From Odontocerum albicorne (lineage: Eukaryota; Arthropoda; Insecta; Trichoptera; Odontoceridae): a stretch of 64,000 bases of DNA. The notes beneath the pieces were generated by a model, which had not been told where the DNA came from, did no database searches, and saw nothing but the letters and a program-made list of their open reading frames with translations. This document shows, in pieces, positions 33,096-43,354 of this stretch; within the stretch, counting starts at the first letter, position 1; every line of letters begins with the position of its first letter. Position numbers and translations under genes: made by a program. The stretch is from assembly GCA_949825065.1 (NCBI GenBank), contig OX463865.1, positions 17,375,763 through 17,439,762 on the forward strand, read 5' to 3'.

Positions 33096-33489
33096 AACGA
33101 TTTAATTCTTCAGTGAATTTATTTATTGAGACAAAACTCAACAGAGGCTCGGACAAAATTCGAGAATTCCCGTGATGTTTGGAAAAATTTCAAGATTTTG
33201 GCGTGGAAGAGAGAATTACGCCGAATCCCGAATTCGCTTAACTTATCTTTGTATTTAAAGGTGAACCCGTTATTTATGCAGGGCTGTGAGAAATCGCGAA
33301 ATAAATTCGAGAAAGCTTTTTGCTTTTTCAAACTATTATCTTGTTGATTTACGACGGTGTGAAAAAAACAACGATTTATTTCTTAGTTGTAAAAAAACAC
33401 AAACGCGCCTGGTAAAAATATGTCGTTTACAAAGACATATTAAACTTTCATTATACTCGTATACTCGTATATATAAGGTGTATTGCTAT
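33096..33489. other. No recognised gene; contains paired TACTCGTA
   Basis: Small frames on both strands (73 and 70 codons) are mutually antisense and unrecognised. TACTCGTA occurs twice in direct succession at 33454-33469. Confidence 0.4.
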
Positions 33490-33795
33490 AAAAAAGTATG
33501 CTAAGGACAACGGAAATGAGAACTCTGCGCGCTATTGCTGGGAAGACTTTGCGTGATCGTGTAAGGAACACCACAATCCGAGAGGTCTGTGAGGTCCAAG
33601 ATGTGGTCAGATGGGGACGACAGCGTCGACGATACTGGTACCAACATGTACAGAGAATGAATTCCACAAGAATTCCATACATAGCTCTGCATGGGGTGCC
33701 GGATGGACGGCGTCCACCAGGGAGACCCCCGAAACGATGGAGAGATAGCTGGAGCTCAGCATCACAGGACAATCCTGCAGTAACAGACTCTTGAG
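33490..33795 (+). pseudogene. LINE C-terminal fragment (R-T-T-E-M-R-T-L-R type)
   Basis: 98 codons from 33498: LRTTEMRTLRAIAGKTLRDR, then IREVCEVQDVVRWGRQRRRY, WYQHVQRMNSTRIPYIAL and GRRPPGRPPKRWRDSWSSAS. This is the usual C-terminal block of an arthropod LINE, open to its stop; no RT upstream. Confidence 0.72.
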
Positions 33796-33819
33796 AGTCT
33801 ACAGAAAGTTTAAAAAGAA

Positions 33820-34055
33820 GTAGCTATAAAAAATATGAAAGTTGAGAGAAGTTGGTGATCACTGGGACAACTAAGGGAAGGTGCACAAGAGGAAGGGGTC
33901 CTAGGAGATGGACAGGTGAAATAAAGTAGTTAACAGAATCGTCTTTAAGCGGTTCATTCAACATGCTCCAGGATGTGTGGTACGCCGAGCCTGACACGTA
34001 ACAGGGAACCATGATGTTCAGCATTAAGCACATGACGAAAAGAAGAATATGTGTT
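33820..34055 (+). pseudogene. LINE tail fragment, another family
   Basis: Plus-strand reading RGRGPRRWTGEIK, a stop, then LTESSLSGSFNMLQDVWYAE resembles the 'GRP-KRW-DEIK' C-terminus of LINE ORFs. Short and broken. Confidence 0.45.
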
Positions 34056-34189
34056 TAATACTCCTTGGGTATGGCTTCCAGTTCTTGCAAATCTTCTGCC
34101 TCCTAATTTACAACCCAAAGACGCCTTTAAGAAGAAAAACCAAAAGTTGTTGTCGCTTGAGTGCTTTCTGCCCTCTTCCAACTCGTGTA

Positions 34190-34545
34190 TTTCGACGACC
34201 TTACTGAATCGAGGAACAACGATTGGTAAAGAGGGATGTGTACTTATCTGATATATGACGGTAGCAATTAAATCGGTCGTATTAGATCCCAATGACTTTA
34301 CTGGATCGAGAGGAACAACGATTAGTAGAGAGAGATGTGAGTATACCAGATGTATGCCGACAGAAATAGAATCGATCGTACAAGATCCCGATGACCTTAT
34401 TAGATCGAGGAAGAACGATTAGTAGATAGGGATGTGTGGACCTTACTGAATCGAGGAATAACGATTGGCTGAGAGGGATATTAGGTTACCAGATATCTGG
34501 TCACAGCAATGAAATCGATCGTTGGTCGAATATATCCACTTTCTG
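34190..34545. repeat. ~98-bp degenerate tandem repeat
   Basis: Units starting gaccttactgaatcgagg-like at 34197, 34294, 34393 and a shortened one at 34439, each followed by aacaacgattagtagaga-like sequence. Confidence 0.75.
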
Positions 34546-34679
34546 AGTGATCCTAACGTGATTTTCTAACAGTTAGACCTTCCACTGAGATCGTGATATG
34601 CCCTTAATCGTCCTAGATGTGGACATAGTTGGAGTACGCACGCCTTACATGGGTGGGGTTTCCTTGACTCACCGTTGTA

Positions 34680-36175
34680 CACATGTAGAATGGTCCATGT
34701 ACACCTGTAGAATGGTCCATGTACACATGTAGAATAGTCCATGTACACATGTAGAATGGTCCATGTACACATGTAGAATGGCCCATGTACACATGTAGAA
34801 TGGCCCATGTACACATGTAGAATGGTACATGTACACATATAGAATGGTCCATGTACACATGTAGAATGGTCCATGTACACATGTAGAATGGTCCATGAAC
34901 ACATGTAGAATGGTACATGTACACATGTAGAATGGCCCATGTACACATGTAGAATGGCCCATGTACACATGTAGAATGGCCCATGTACACATGTAGAATG
35001 GTACATGTACACATATAGAATGGTCCATGTACACATGTAGAATGGTCCATGTACACATGAAGAATGGCCCATGTACACATGTAGAATGGTCCATGTACAC
35101 ATGTAGAATGGTCCATGTACACATGTAGAATGGTCCATGTACACATGTAGAATGGCCCATGTACACATGTAGAATGGCCCATGTACACATGTAGAATGGT
35201 ACATGTACACATATAGAATGGTCCATGTACACATGTAGAATGGCCCATGTACACATGAAGAATGGCCCATGTAAACATGTAGAATGGTCTATGTACACAT
35301 GTAGAATGGTCCATGTACACATGTAGAATGGCCCATGTACACATGTAGAATGGCCCATGTACAGGTGTAGAATGGTCCATTAACACATGTAGAATGGCCC
35401 ATGTACACATGTAGAATTGCCCATGTACACATGTAGAATGGCCCATGTACACATGTAGAATGGCCCATGTACACATGTAGAATGGTCCATGTACACATGT
35501 AGAATGGCCCATGTACACATGTAGAATGGTCCATGTACACATGTAGAATGGTCCATGTACACATGTAGAATGGTCCATGTACACATGTAGAATGGCCCAT
35601 GTACACATGTAGAATGGCCCATGTACACATGTAGAATGGTCCATGTACACATGTAGAATGGTCCATGTACACATATAGAATGGTCCATGTACACATGTAG
35701 AATGGCCCATGTAGAATGGTCCATGTAGAATGGTCCATGTAGAATGGTCCATGTACACATGTAGAATGGTCCATGTACACATGTAGAATGGTCCATGTAC
35801 ACATATAGAATGGTCCATGTACACATGTAGAATGGTCCATGTAGAATGGTCCATGTACACATGTAGAATGGTCCATGTAGAATGGTCCATGTACACATGT
35901 AGAATGGTCCATTTACACATGTACACATGTAGAATGGTCCATGTACACATATAGAATGGTCCATGTACACATGTAGAATGGCCCATGTAGAATGGTCCAT
36001 GTAGAATGGTCCATGTACACATGTAGAATGGTCCATGTACACATGTAGAATGGTCCATGTACACATATAGAATGGTCCATGTACACATGTAGAATGGCCC
36101 ATGTAGAATGGTCCATGTAGAATGGTCCATGTACACATGTAGAATGGTCCATTTACACATGTAGAATGGTCACAT
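34680..36175. repeat. 22-bp minisatellite with 14-bp short form
   Basis: About 65 copies of acatgtagaatggtccatgt plus 'ac'. Variants: 'gcccat' for 'gtccat', and a short 14-bp unit (ccatgtagaatggt) clustered at 35705-35750, 35835-35890, 35985-36010 and 36095-36125. Minus-strand frames up to 515 codons run through because the unit has no stop in any of its three minus frames; three units (66 bp) cycle them, giving a 22-residue repeat. I do not regard this as a gene. Confidence 0.95.
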
Positions 36176-36294
36176 AATGAATGGTCGTCACATATATTTA
36201 CTACCGGGAGGATTGGAGGAGATTTATCGGACTAGTCCTAAGAAAGAATCGGGAATCAAAAACCTGAACATTCGACTCTGAGAGACAACCACAC

Positions 36295-36425
36295 GAGAGA
36301 AAGATACATACATACCATCATGCCAGCTCCCTGTAGGGGTAAGTAGAGACGACAGAACGCCATGCTTTCTTACCCCGACACGAATATGGCGTGATGATAT
36401 GTATGTATGAATACAAAATAATGTG
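36295..36425. repeat. LINE E 3' UTRs head to head
   Basis: catacataccatcatgcc (minus UTR) and ggcgtgatgatatgtatgta (plus UTR) face each other around 'gtaagtagagacgacagaac'. Both match LINE E 3' ends at 5145 and 50035 or 18180. Confidence 0.55.
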
Positions 36426-36429
36426 TTGC

Positions 36430-36835
36430 TGCCCATCTTGATATATAGAAGTGATTGGACTTGGCAAGATAAGAATAAAAGTAAAATTAATAATGTGGAA
36501 ATGCTTCTCTTAAGAAAATTCGTGACTTCGGTAAGATGAAAATAGGAGTTTTAAAATGGTTTGGACATATAGAGAGAATGAATGATGAAAAAATTACTAA
36601 CATAAGCGAGTATACAAGTCTATTGTGTGTTGGTGCCAACTTTAATACACTAGAACTTGGTGCAATATAAGTAAAACTTGGACTTGGCAAGAGAAAGATA
36701 AAAGTAAAATTAATGATGTGGATATGCTGCACTAAGGAATGATCGTGACTTTGTTAAGATGAAAATAGGAGCTTTAAGATGGTTTGGACATATGGAGGGT
36801 ATGAATGATGAAAGAATTACTAAATGAGTATACAA
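36430..36835 (+). pseudogene. Two partial LINE E repeats
   Basis: First (36440-36600): readings such as GKMKIGVLKWFGHIERMNDE. Second (36601-36835): starts at the LLCVGANFNT region and repeats the same block with other frames. Together with the next copy they form a short tandem of LINE E pieces. 36436-36445 (cttgatatatagaagt) is the unfilled version of the site at 36864 and 38068. Confidence 0.6.
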
Positions 36836-36865
36836 GTATGTTGTGTATTGGTGCCCACCTTGATA

Positions 36866-38065
36866 AAGGGTCTTTCAAATTAAGTGGTTTGTTTAATTCT
36901 ATTTTTTTTTAATTCTTGAATAAAACACACAACTTGCTTTGATTTCAAAAAACCTTTTTATTGGTCATTGACATATAATGTACTATATAACATTTAATCT
37001 GTTCAATGCGTTAAAAATCAAATTCCACGAATCCTGTGCGCGGCACAATTTCGGCGTTTTTTTTATTTCTAAGTTTAAACGCGTATTTTGTTTAGAACCA
37101 CTGATATTTGATAAAACACCAAGTAAACATGACACATAAGTAATTTTCTGATAGTAAATAATAGTCATTACTCTTAAGGAGACTCATTAAATAAAGGAGA
37201 TAAACTAAACATTACGTAAAATAAACAAAGGAATGCTACGATCAAAGCAATGATACATTACACTCACCCAATCAAATGCATATAGCACTAGTAATGTTTA
37301 TTTACGTAAGACAGCCTTAGTAATGTTTATTTACGTAAGAGAGACTCATCGCAGGACTCGATCCGCGCGACAGGTCGTTACATATGACGCAATAGCTGGA
37401 AATATTGAGAAACCAAAAAAATTCGACGCTCTGTTTATTCAACAATATCTCATTAACTAATATATTATTTGAGAAGGTTTTCAGAGATGTCTCTAGAATA
37501 AAGATTATTTTAAATTTTAGTTCTATTTTCATTCAGGTTTTGTGTCATTCTTTTTAAGTATTTGTGATTTGAAACTTGGATTGTCGTCAGATCACAGGCG
37601 TTTGTGCTTCCCGCGAGGAACACGTTAAACACAAAAAACCAATATCCGCCATTACATCTTGCAGCTCCACAGATGTCCACTCTTTTATCAAAAAATTTGA
37701 TGACATTTTGGCAACATTTCGGTTTTAACTCACCAATAACGCGAATTATTTCGTCCTTCAACTCAGGAATTGATTGCAGGTGATTCAGAAGGTATAGACG
37801 TGATTTTTCACGTAACCCCAGAAAAAATAGACCAACGGTGTCAGATCACATGATCTTGGTGGCCAATTAACATCATCGTTTCCGGAGATTACAATAAATA
37901 AAATAATTTAACAATTTAAACGCGTTGCCGTATTGTATACGACTTCATTTTTTAATAAAATATCATACATTAAGCTTCTCAAATGGTACAAGACCCAGGC
38001 AAGCTCACGACACCATCTGTGTTTTATCCAAGAATTAAAAAAAACGCTCAATTTGAAAGACCCTT
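36866..38065. mobile_element. Tc1/mariner-type element (AAGGGTCTTT family) with nested insert
   Basis: TIRs aagggtctttcaaattaagt and gctcaatttgaaagaccctt, with TA at 36864 and 38066. The minus strand keeps a transposase C-terminus: TPLVYFFWGYVKNHVY, then MKDEIIRVIGELKPKCCQNV and DKRVDICGAA; the catalytic 'D-x-x-x-x-W-G-Y' region is mutated. It contains the TTAA element at 36994. Confidence 0.8.
36994..37628. mobile_element. Possible TTAA element inside the TA element
   Basis: Against the related copy at 25223-25748, the extra 635 bases are bounded by TTAA at 36994 and 37625. Ends are weakly inverted (ttaatctgttcaatgcg against ttaacgtgttcctcgcg). No ORF. The end sequence differs from the other TTAA elements here. 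Confidence 0.5.
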
Positions 38066-38224
38066 TATACTCGTATATCAGTGAAACTTGGGCTTGGCAA
38101 GAAAAAGATAAAAGTAAAATTAATTATGTGGATATGCTGCACTAAGAAAAGTTCGTGACTTCGCTAAGATGAAAATAGAATCTTTAAGATAGTTTGGACA
38201 TATGGAGAGAATTAATGATGATAG

Positions 38225-38798
38225 TGTAGGACACCTACCTAGTTAATAAATAATGGTCAAAATAATAAGTGAATTGTTAAACACAATTAAATTAAATTAA
38301 TTATTGTTAATAGTAAACATACAGGGTCAATGACCGATGAAGCATTCATATATTGTTACACGCTACGAGCAACAACAATGTTTACTATTTACAGTGTCTG
38401 CGACTTGGCTAGCCATCTCCAAATACAAATAATTAATCTACCGCCAATTCATGCGCTAGAGCAAGGCAGATATGTATCGCGAATGTATTCACTCATTTGT
38501 ATAAATTGTCCGCGCGCCGAGAAATAAATATATTATTATTGTCATTCATTCAACTGTCAAGACTTGTTATTTATTTACCCGCTGTCCACTTATCGTTTTA
38601 TATCCGCATTCCTGAGTCTATATTCATTGAATACAAATCAAGATCATCACGCGTATCAAGATAAGCAATCCGCTATATTGATGACCCTGAACGAGAAGGA
38701 ACGCAGAATCGACTAAAACGAAGATAGCGATGTCGATATCAAAATCATCAGCACGTCCTAATAGGACACATGCTACATTGATAACGACCATCGTTACA
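38225..38798. mobile_element. Solo LTR, 574 bp, 4-bp target duplication
   Basis: Starts tgtaggacacctacc and ends cgaccatcgttaca (TG...CA termini), flanked by ATAG at 38221-38224 and 38799-38802. An AATAAA sits at 38523-38528. No internal element: the single LTR left by recombination between two LTRs. The 4-bp duplication is what Ty3/Gypsy-type elements often make, but the family is not determined. Confidence 0.82.
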
Positions 38799-39060
38799 AT
38801 AGAATGACTAAGCGAGTATTCAAATTAGAAGTACAAGATGTGCGTGGAAGAGGTAGACCGAGAAAAACATAGTTGGAACAAATGGACAAGATTTCGAAAG
38901 AATGTAAAGTGAAAAGTTAGAATAATAAAAAAATGTTGCATGACAAAATGTATTGATGTGGAGAAAACGAAAGTTGTGTGTAGGGATAGAAAAGTTTGGA
39001 GATATGTTCTCTCTACTTAGCCCGCGAGGAACGCAACGTGATGTGTATTTATATGTATGA

Positions 39061-39420
39061 ATAGAAAATATAACAAAAACACTTCTAGTATCAAATCCGA
39101 AAACTTGTTTTATGAACTCAAGCCGTTTCACAATTCAAATTAAAACATTTGCAAAAGTCTTCACACAGAATTTCTTCAGCCGTAACTTTGAGAAAATAAC
39201 TTTTCTACAGCACAGTAGCTCCGAAGAAAAACGTAGCAGATGCATAAAAATATATTGTAATCGAATAACTTAGCTTATTTGGTTAGGCTAGAAAAAGGTA
39301 TAAAAATGTATTCATTTTCGTAAATCCCATTTGTTGATTAGATAGCTGTCGTTCAGCCCTGGTATTAGTAAATTAATTCCCATTAGTAACCAAATTTATA
39401 AAAGAGAAATTTAGATTTTT
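39061..39420. other. No recognised feature
   Basis: Nothing recognised. Confidence 0.5.
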
Positions 39421-39490
39421 ACTTAAAGCTTACATAAACTCCTTTCTGGTTGGTCGGAAGAATTTTGTTATCACTTGGAATAAATAGACA
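39421..39490 (+). mobile_element. SINE family 1 tail fragment
   Basis: acttaaagcttacataaact, then 'cctttctggttggtcggaag' corresponds to the body/tail of the SINE; the hairpin region is damaged. Confidence 0.6.
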
Positions 39491-39543
39491 CATTTAACTT
39501 TAAAAGTTAAGGCAATTTTAAGTCTCTCTTGATTATCTTCTAC

Positions 39544-40161
39544 TTAACCTTTCCCTTCCTGTGCTAAAAAAAATCCGCCCGTTCCGGTGATATGTATTCA
39601 ATACACATCAATACATATGTAAAAATGAGCGATTTAAAATCGAAAAAATAAGAATATTCAAAGCCAATCGCTTAAATTAATAAAATTTGAAGTCAAAAGT
39701 GATATTAATGGAAATTTAATTGCTGAAAACATGAAAAAAAAAACATCGGACGACGTTCACAAAACGGATGAAGCGACCACCTCGAACGAAATCCGGATGG
39801 CTACTAAGCGAGAGAAGCGACTGAAATGAGATTCTATTTTTTGCGTTCCCATATACCGAAGTAGAGTGAGACGTGAATAGCGTCGCTTCCTCACCATAGC
39901 GGTTTTTTAGAGTGAATATACTACGTCACACACTGACACACGTTTGATTGTATTGGTGAATTTATTCCCGATTTTCACAAAATATCTCTGATATGGCCGA
40001 TAAGTGTTAATTATTATTAATATTATTTTTTCATTCAATGCATTAATGTATTACGGAGGAATACCTAAAATCTGAACCCAGTATTTATTATATTTATAGA
40101 GATATTAAAGTTTTTAGAAGCAATGTGTACTAGTTACACATCACAGGACAGGAAGAGTTAA
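39544..40161. mobile_element. TTAA-flanked MITE, 618 bp
   Basis: Ends ttaacctttcccttcctgtg and cacaggacaggaagagttaa. Internal stretches match 24331-24967 in the reverse direction (for example cgatttaaaatcgaaaaaat here against tttttccgatttaaaatcg there). No transposase ORF. Confidence 0.82.
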
Positions 40162-40504
40162 GTGGTGTTTTCAATACTGTTCACTTTTAAATGGTACTAA
40201 GAACTGTTTCGCAAAACTATGATCTCGAAATTATATTCGATGAAAAGCTGAGTTTGGTTTCGCGAATAGTCAAATAACATCTATGGCATTTAGACCGGGC
40301 TTTAAACATAGATTTGGTAATGTCTTTTCTAAACTGGAAACATTAAAGATTTTTTTTAATTCTCTGGTAATTCTGAATTACAACTAAGTAATATGGTTAC
40401 AGCATTACGAATTTCAAGTGCTGGATTCGACTACGGTTTTTTGTTCAAAGTTTTTTTTTTATCCACTTTGCACGGATTTCTCCTGTTACACAAAGAAGAT
40501 CTAC
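40162..40504. other. No recognised feature
   Basis: Nothing recognised; the 88-codon plus frame at 40393 is antisense to LINE C at its right end. Confidence 0.45.
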
Positions 40505-41650
40505 TTCTAGCGTTAGCTTATTCGTTAGGAAGAATATCAGCCAGGACTCTTCTCACACTGCTAGGCGGTACCGAGAATATATCCACAGTGTCATTCAGTT
40601 GGTTCAATATCTCTATACCACGCGTGACTGAGTGTTTAGCCATGATATTCGTTCTGTAAGTTGGTATGTAGAACAGAGGGTGATTCCTTGCACGGCTATA
40701 TTTATTGGGTACATATAAAATTAGTGCTTCTAGAATCGCGGGACAGTTAAAGCAACCTTGGAAAACCTTTATTAGGAATATCGCAACGGATTCTTGCCTT
40801 CTTGTTTCGAGGCTTCTATAGTTACACACCGTGAGAAGTTCGACATGGTGAGCATATTTTGGATAATCGCCCTTTGTTCTGTACCATAGATATCTGAGGA
40901 TTGTTTTTTGTATTTGTTCTATATTGTTTTTATATTTGAGCTGATGAGGAGCCCAAACTGTAGATGCATATTCTAATTTGGTTCTAATTAGATAATTATA
41001 TAAGTTTCGGAGGATATCGGTACTGTTAAATTCTCTTGATATTCTCATTATAAAACCGAGTAGTTTGTAACAGTCCGATATCAAACGTGAGACATGGTTA
41101 ACGAACGTGAGTCCGACATTAAAGGTTACGCCCAAATCTTTGAATTCAGAAACTCTGTTTAGTACCACTTCCTGTATAATATACTGATGGTGGATTGGTG
41201 AAAACGATCGACTATAAGATACACAGACACATGTATTAATGTTGAACAGAAGATGATTTAGCTCAGTCCAGGAGACTATGGAAGGGAGTCTAGGTCATGT
41301 TGTAACTGTGCACAGTCGTGAGGTGAATTGATCTTTTTGAAAATATTCAAGCTGTCAGCGAACAATAAACATGTCGAGTGACTTATGGAATTTTGAATGT
41401 CGTCTATTAATATGAGGAATAGTAGAAGACCTAAATTAGATCCTTGTGGTATGCCAGATCTTGCGATGAATTCTACAGAAAACTTGTTACGTATTGAGAT
41501 CTTTAATTTAGGTATGATACACATAATCCAATTAGATTATCGCTGAAGTCAAGTTTATGCATTTTTTTAAAGTAATATATCGTGATCAACTTTGTCGAAA
41601 GCTTTCTGGATCATTGATTCTAACGTAAAGTTCTTAGGTCAGCCACATAT
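40505..41650 (-). pseudogene. LINE C reverse transcriptase C-half and tail
   Basis: Minus strand. 41650-41560 keeps IQKAFDKVDHDIL, the first RT catalytic block. The 82-codon frame 41524-41276 has SGIPQGSNLGLLLF and LLFADSLNIFKKI, where the FADD box reads FADS, so a catalytic Asp is lost. The 216-codon frame 41168-40518 is the post-RT region: RVSEFKDLGVTFNVGLTF, then ILRNLYNYLIRTKLEYAST, VWAPHQLKYKNNIEQIQK, and the C-terminus NIMAKHSVTRGIEILNQLN. Jockey/CR1-like. Frameshifts lie between the frames, and the upstream part is absent. Confidence 0.8.
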
Positions 41651-42817
41651 TTAAAATTGAGGACATATTCGCCTACTATCTCATAGCATCAGTGGTCCAA
41701 GTTCTAAATGGTACCAACTTCCAACCTCTAAAAATGACACAACACTCGTTAGTGAATCATCCTCATTAGTATTTATTACTATTATTATTATTATAAAATG
41801 TATCTTTTATTATAATTCCGGCACGAGAGTTGCAGAATTGGTTGTTACTCGAATTCTTCCGTACTCAGATTGCATCGATTGGGTAATGACTATACTCGTA
41901 CTGCAGTCTCGGACATATTTGATGACAGTTTTATTGCCTTTAAACTTTCTCTTAGAAAGCGTTTTTGCCTGTCTGAACCATAAATCCGACACCACGGCGT
42001 AACTCTCCTTTACTTTTTTCTCCTTTTTTTTCGTTAGCATTGTTTCTCACACATTTTTCGAGAGGTTTGTTAATATATGTTATATTGATGTTTCGATGAG
42101 TTTTTTTTATAAATGAGTGAATTGATTGTGCGTATATATATTTTAATTATTTTTATATATATTTTTTGTATATTAGGGCCTTTGATTTCCAGAGCCTTGG
42201 CATGTTTTAAATTTGTGTTTTTATGTATGGGGGGTGGTATGCATGATATGTGCGTACTACTTTTCGTTATTTTTTTATATGAATGGTGTAATTTTTTGTG
42301 AAAAGTTGAAAAATTCTAGCTTGAGTATCTCTTATAATCCTTTTTAATGGTCGACAAAAGTCGGTACATAATAATAAAATAAATAATGCAATATTAACAA
42401 AAAAAAAAGATAATTATTCTGGCAAAAATTGCGCTTACACGGTTTACCCTTGATGCAGGTTAACAGGGGGACATTGCAAAGTGACAACCACGACTGTAGT
42501 CGGGTTGTTGCAGGATTGCAGTCGGAATAGCTGAATGCACCCGTCGAGCTCCTTGCAATTAACAGGAAGCGCAGTCCTGAATAGTCCGGTAATTTTTCAT
42601 TAAACACCTTATTGCTATTTAAATTTCTTTCGTGATTAACAAGAAAGTGTTTCGCAAATCACTTTAACTCCCGCTTTTAAACCGGGATTAAATTTCTTAA
42701 AATAAATGTAACAAAGGTGAATAAATCCTTTTAAAATTCTTTAGATTATCTAAACACTAAGTGAGTGAACTTGATTGTCAAAAAGTTAATTGAAACTTTA
42801 TCTAAATAAAACGGAAT
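41651..42817. other. No recognised gene
   Basis: Includes TACTCGTA at 41893 and short frames (76, 62 and 87 codons) with no family resemblance. The 62-codon plus frame at 42113 is rich in Ile, Phe and Tyr, as expected from AT-rich DNA. Confidence 0.4.
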
Positions 42818-43030
42818 TTCTCTGGGTGGCTTCACCGCATAGATAACATCTCAGGGTGGCTTCACCGCATAGATAACATCTCTGGGTGGCTTCACCGCAT
42901 AGATAACATCTCTGGGTGGCTTCACCGCATAGATCACATCTCTGGGTGGCTTCACCGCATAGATCACATCTCTGGGTGGCTTCACCGCATAGATAACATC
43001 TCTGGGTGGCTTCACGGCATAGATAACATC
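42818..43030. repeat. 30-bp minisatellite, 7 copies
   Basis: Unit ggtggcttcaccgcatagat plus 'aacatctctg'. A single related unit in inverse orientation lies at 52630-52668. Since 30 is a multiple of three, both DVIYAVKPPR and CYLCGEATQR run as repeated peptides on the minus strand; no evidence of a gene. Confidence 0.95.
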
Positions 43031-43049
43031 TTTGTGAGTATGCTTTATC

Positions 43050-43112
43050 ATTTATGGCTGTTAGTGTCATTTATGGTTGTTAGTATCATTTATGGATGTT
43101 AGTATAATTTAT
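43050..43112. repeat. ~19-bp short repeat
   Basis: Three to four copies of tcatttatggctgttagtg-like sequence. Confidence 0.7.
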
Positions 43113-43352
43113 GAAGAGGACTGGACACGTTGCCCGAACAACGGAACATCATTGGACGTATGAAGTAATCCATTGGTACCCAATAAGCATACCTATAGTA
43201 GGTATGTAAGAAGACAAAAGGTACGCTGGGTAGATGAAATACGAAAGCAATCATCAATTACTTGACAGAAATGAGTAAAGGAAAATATTTCTTTCAAACA
43301 ACTTGGAGAGGCCTATATTCTGCAGTGGATAATGAAGGTGGATGATGATGAT
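43113..43352 (+). pseudogene. LINE 3' end with GAT run
   Basis: Reads KRTGHVARTTEHHWTY and, after frameshifts, the F--NNLERPIFCSG region, then ggtggatgatgatgatat. It is the same terminal organisation as 56818-57510 (minus): 'TF-QQW-D' then a GAT-type microsatellite. Confidence 0.55.
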
Positions 43353-43354
43353 AT

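Larger units (their letters stand above)
36836..39060 (+). pseudogene. LINE E tail split by three younger elements
   Basis: Without the insertions the frame reads VLVPTLIYSYISETWAWQEK, then DKSKINYVDMLH, WFGHMERINDDRMTKRVF, then EVQDVRGRGRPRKT, and the CRDRKVWRYVLST tail, ending in the 3' UTR 'caacgtgatgtgtattt'. The TA element 36866-38065 sits after VLVPTLI; the solo LTR 38225-38798 sits inside IND-DRMTK; in both cases dropping the insert and one target copy keeps the frame. 'SYI' is explained by TACTCG at 38068. Confidence 0.75.

Noticed and set aside
34613..36160. 515-codon minus ORF as a repeat protein gene
   Set aside because: It consists only of the 22-bp minisatellite read through; other frames are open too, and no promoter, signal peptide or unique domain is visible.
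42798..43070. CYLCGEATQR repeats as a zinc-finger-like protein
   Set aside because: The CxxC spacing comes from one 30-bp unit repeated; a second frame gives DVIYAVKPPR equally well. No non-repeat coding sequence.
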